Assembly: GCA_902158735.1 (NCBI GenBank)
Contig: CABGHG010000027.1
Location: 1 to 14,370 of the forward strand
DNA from: Candidatus Methanolliviera sp. GoM_oil
GTDB lineage: Archaea; Halobacteriota; Methanoliparia; Methanoliparales; Methanoliparaceae
Length of the DNA: 14,370 nucleotides
Direction of reading: 5' to 3'
Within the stretch, counting starts at the first letter, position 1, and each line of letters starts with the position of its first letter. The notes under the pieces were generated by a model, which was not told where the DNA came from, did not search any database, and was given only the letters and a program-made list of their open reading frames with translations. This document shows positions 12,290 through 14,370 of this stretch, piece after piece. The translations under genes were made by a program, and so were the position numbers.

Positions 12290-13978
12290 ATGTTTCCCGA
12301 TTTTGAGCGAGAGGTGAAAGATTGTTTGAGAGAAGGAGTAGAAAAAGTTGAAGAGAATGGAGATATTCCCATAAACCCTCACGACAAGATTGCAGATATA
12401 TCTTCGACAGTTTCATTTAAAGTTGCAAAGAGAGATAAGAAAGATCCAAGAGACGTGGCAGAAGATATATTAAAGCACTTGATAGCTATAAAAGAGAGAT
12501 ATTATCTGATAGGGAAAATAGATGCTGTTGGCCCCTATTTGAACTTCTATACAAGTAAAAAATTTTTATCAGAGACCCTGAAGAAGGTGCTATCTGAACG
12601 AGAGGAGTATGGCTCGTTGCATTATAGAGGAACCATCCTACTTGAGCACACTTCTGCAAACCCAGATGGCCCAATACATATCGGGCATATACGTAATTCC
12701 ATCATAGGAGATAGTTTAGGAAGAATTTTGAAGAAAGCCGGTTATGACGTAGAGATACAATATTATGTGAACGATATGGGGAGACAGGTGGCGGTCGTCG
12801 CATGGGGGATGGAAAGATTTGCATTAGATCAGGATAAAAAGATAGATCATGGGATCTCTAAGATCTATGCGGGGGCAAATAAACTTTTGGGGGCTGATGC
12901 TTTTAGGAAGGAAGAAGTAGATTCCCTCCTGAAGAGATTTGAAGATGGGGATGGAGTGACCATTAAAAGATTTGATAATCTCGTCTCTCGATGCTTGGAG
13001 GGGATAAGATCGACACTTGATGGGATGAATATATCCGTTGACAAATTTGTGAGAGAGAGTCAATTTGTCTTCAATGGAGATGTGAATAGCATAATATCCT
13101 CATTAAAAGATGAAAGATACGCTTATTACGAAGATGGCGCGTTGATGATGGATCTTGGAGAATTTGGTTTTGAGAAAGATTTTGTGGTTACAAGAGGAGA
13201 TGGGACTTCCCTATATCCCACGAGGGATCTGGCTTATCATGCGTGGAAGTCGGAGAGATGCGATAGGATGATCGACATCCTTGGAGCAGATCACAAATTG
13301 ATCTCGAGCCAATTGAAGGTGATCTTAAAGATCTTAGGGTACAAAGAACCAGAGATCGTTATATTCGAGTTCGTCTCTCTGCCAGAGGGATCTATGAGTA
13401 CGAGAATGGGTAAATTCATCTCCGTGGATGAGCTCTTGGAGAAGACCGAAGAACAGGCATATTTAGAGGTCGATAAGAGGAGAAAAGATTTGAATGAGGA
13501 AGAGAAAAGGAAGATTTCCAAGTTCATCTCGATCGGGGCGGTGAGATACGACATCGTAAAGATATCTCCCGATAAGGCAACCACTTTTAACTGGAGGGAT
13601 GCGTTGGACTTTGAGAAGAGAGGTTCTCCTTACATCCAGTATGCACACACGAGGGCATGCAGCATATTGAATAAGGGTGGAAGCTATGATGAACCAGATC
13701 TTGATCTTTTAAGAGAAGAACAGGAGATAAAGCTCATAAAAAAAATCTCTAGATTTCCTCTGGCAGTAAAAGAGGCGACGAAGGACTTAAGGCCAAATAT
13801 CATTGCCACGTATGCAAGAGAGCTTGCAGAGCAGTTTGGCCAATTCTATAAGGACATTCCCGTATTAAATGCACCAAATGGTTTAAAGAATGCTAGATTG
13901 GCTCTGGTGGACGCGTTCAGAATTGTGGTAAATAACGTGCTGCAACTCTTGGGCATCCACGCACCTAAATATATGTGA
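12290..13978 (+). CDS. argS: Arginyl-tRNA synthetase
   Basis: Class I synthetase charging tRNA-Arg. The N-terminal additive domain (1-105) recognises the tRNA D-loop. The catalytic domain has LEHTSANPDGPIHIGH (118-133) with HIGH at 130-133, an intact VNDMGRQ block, and MSTRMGKFISV (369-379) in place of KMSKS, the archaeal ArgRS variant. The C-terminal helical anticodon-binding domain starts near YIQYAHTRACSIL and ends LLGIHAPKYM, the usual family terminus. The length of 562 residues is normal. The ATG at 12290 has GTGATC (12282-12287) two bases before it, overlapping the aRF1 stop; this points to translational coupling. Confidence 0.97.
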   Translation: MFPDFEREVKDCLREGVEKVEENGDIPINPHDKIADISSTVSFKVAKRDKKDPRDVAEDILKHLIAIKERYYLIGKIDAVGPYLNFYTSKKFLSETLKKVLSEREEYGSLHYRGTILLEHTSANPDGPIHIGHIRNSIIGDSLGRILKKAGYDVEIQYYVNDMGRQVAVVAWGMERFALDQDKKIDHGISKIYAGANKLLGADAFRKEEVDSLLKRFEDGDGVTIKRFDNLVSRCLEGIRSTLDGMNISVDKFVRESQFVFNGDVNSIISSLKDERYAYYEDGALMMDLGEFGFEKDFVVTRGDGTSLYPTRDLAYHAWKSERCDRMIDILGADHKLISSQLKVILKILGYKEPEIVIFEFVSLPEGSMSTRMGKFISVDELLEKTEEQAYLEVDKRRKDLNEEEKRKISKFISIGAVRYDIVKISPDKATTFNWRDALDFEKRGSPYIQYAHTRACSILNKGGSYDEPDLDLLREEQEIKLIKKISRFPLAVKEATKDLRPNIIATYARELAEQFGQFYKDIPVLNAPNGLKNARLALVDAFRIVVNNVLQLLGIHAPKYM

Positions 13979-13987
13979 TGAGAAGGG

Positions 13988-13998
13988 TTTATATAAAA
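13988..13998 (+). promoter_or_regulatory. Strong TATA box of the terminal small gene
   Basis: TTTATATAAAA is centred near 13992, nine bases after argS ends. It predicts transcription start at about 14015-14019. This coincides with the ATG at 14015, which would be leaderless, and would truncate the GGTGAT (14017-14022) that could serve a TTG at 14027. Confidence 0.6.
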
Positions 13999-14014
13999 CG
14001 CCTGATATGATTCT

Positions 14015-14206
14015 ATGGTGATTTTATTGAGTGACAAGAGAGAGGTAGAGTTTGAGATAGAGAAGGAGACGAAGAATACGATAAGATTTAAGGAAATAGA
14101 GAGAGATACACCTTCGGTGATAAAGACGGTCTATGTTCAAAAGGAGACATTCGGGGGTGGAGATACGCCTAAAAAGATTAAAATAACGCTAGAATGGGGG
14201 GAATAA
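14015..14206 (+). CDS. Small conserved-looking archaeal protein, function unknown
   Basis: A 63-residue protein if it starts at the ATG (14015), or 59 residues if it starts at the TTG (14027, MSDKREVEFEIEKETKNTIR), which has a perfect GGTGAT four bases upstream. The alternation of charged and hydrophobic residues suggests a small beta-rich fold: VEFEIEKETKNTIRFKEI, then VIKTVYVQKETF, then KKIKITLEW. From memory, short euryarchaeal proteins with an 'EKETKNT...VQK' pattern exist, without an assigned function; this needs a profile search. It is cytosolic, with no signal or membrane segment. It has its own strong TATA box directly after argS. Confidence 0.7.
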   Translation: MVILLSDKREVEFEIEKETKNTIRFKEIERDTPSVIKTVYVQKETFGGGDTPKKIKITLEWGE

Positions 14207-14231
14207 ACCCTTTTCTTTTCTAAAAAGGTTT
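14205..14231 (+). terminator. Possible T-rich terminator after the small gene
   Basis: AAACCCTTTT (14205-14214) can pair imperfectly with AAAAAGGTTT (14222-14231, one bulged C), and the sequence between is T-rich (CTTTTCTTTTCT). Archaeal transcription usually stops at T tracts, so this is a plausible terminator between two convergent genes. Confidence 0.4.
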
Positions 14232-14256
14232 ATGCTCCTATACAAAGAGTTAGATT

Positions 14257-14370
14257 TTAAAACAAATTTGATATCTTCCTGAGATGCTCAGCAAAATCTT
14301 CTGCTGCATGTACGATGGATGAACTGCATGTCCATAGCCTACTTTCATAATAGGCTTCTTGCATAATTAC
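14257..14370 (-). CDS. Possible 3' end of a gene running off the window
   Basis: On the - strand a frame is open from the window edge to TAA at 14257-14259. It encodes 37 residues including MQEAYYESRLW and IVHAAEDFAEHLRKI near the end. The amphipathic helix-like end and ordinary codons look coding, and convergence with the small gene across a T-rich spacer fits. It is too short to identify. A hairpin AGCCTA/TAGGCT (14336-14341 and 14351-14356) lies inside it. Confidence 0.35.
   Translation of the reverse strand, partial: VIMQEAYYESRLWTCSSSIVHAAEDFAEHLRKISNLF

Noticed and set aside
14336..14356. Hairpin AGCCTA/TAGGCT considered as a terminator or another attC-like site
   Set aside because: Only six pairs, no core motif of the GTTRRRY type at the right spacing and no T tract; probably incidental within the edge gene.

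Overview
The window is archaeal. It carries the archaeal forms of ribosomal proteins L1, L10 (P0) and L12 (P1), class 1 release factor aRF1 with NIKS and GGQ motifs, the pentameric archaeal riboflavin synthase RibC, a SAM hydroxide adenosyltransferase, an archaeal-type ArgRS, and an MtaA-like methylcobamide methyltransferase homologue. TATA boxes and GGTGAT-type Shine-Dalgarno sites fit this. The MtaA-like gene and the COG1237-type metallo-hydrolase suggest a methanogen- or ANME-related euryarchaeote. That placement is inference; no rRNA is present.

Region 1 (1-2316, + strand) is AT-rich and accessory: a small two-helix membrane protein, a class I SAM methyltransferase and an MBL-fold hydrolase. 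Two sites here look like integron attC recombination sites (370-449 and 1321-1415). The stretch between their crossover points behaves like a mobile cassette (about 444-1409): its first bases, GTTAGGCGAA at 443-452, are the exact reverse complement of the start of its own 3' site, TTCGCCTAAC at 1318-1327. A second, less perfect cassette (about 46-443) precedes it. No integrase is in the window. This is the most unusual part of the sequence.

Region 2 (2387-7123, - strand) reads from right to left: SAM hydroxide adenosyltransferase, then L1-L10-L12, a class V aminotransferase, ribC and ribH. From L1 onward the genes overlap or are separated by less than 30 bases, so stalk proteins and the last two riboflavin steps may share a transcript. 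L10 lacks the usual acidic C-terminal tail. L12 has an expanded Glu/Lys hinge built on a 30-bp tandem duplication.

Region 3 (7124-9940, + strand) holds dihydroorotase pyrC, divergent from the SAM enzyme with almost no intergenic space, the MtaA-like methyltransferase, a possible 27-residue small ORF, and a tRNA-Pro(GGG) with a clear TATA box flanked by repeats.

Region 4 (9958-14370) holds a PfkB-family sugar/nucleoside kinase (- strand), then aRF1 and argS as a tight pair (+ strand), a small conserved-looking protein behind a strong TATA box, and the possible 3' end of a - strand gene at the right edge. Apart from the region 1 cassettes, most genes are ordinary archaeal housekeeping genes.
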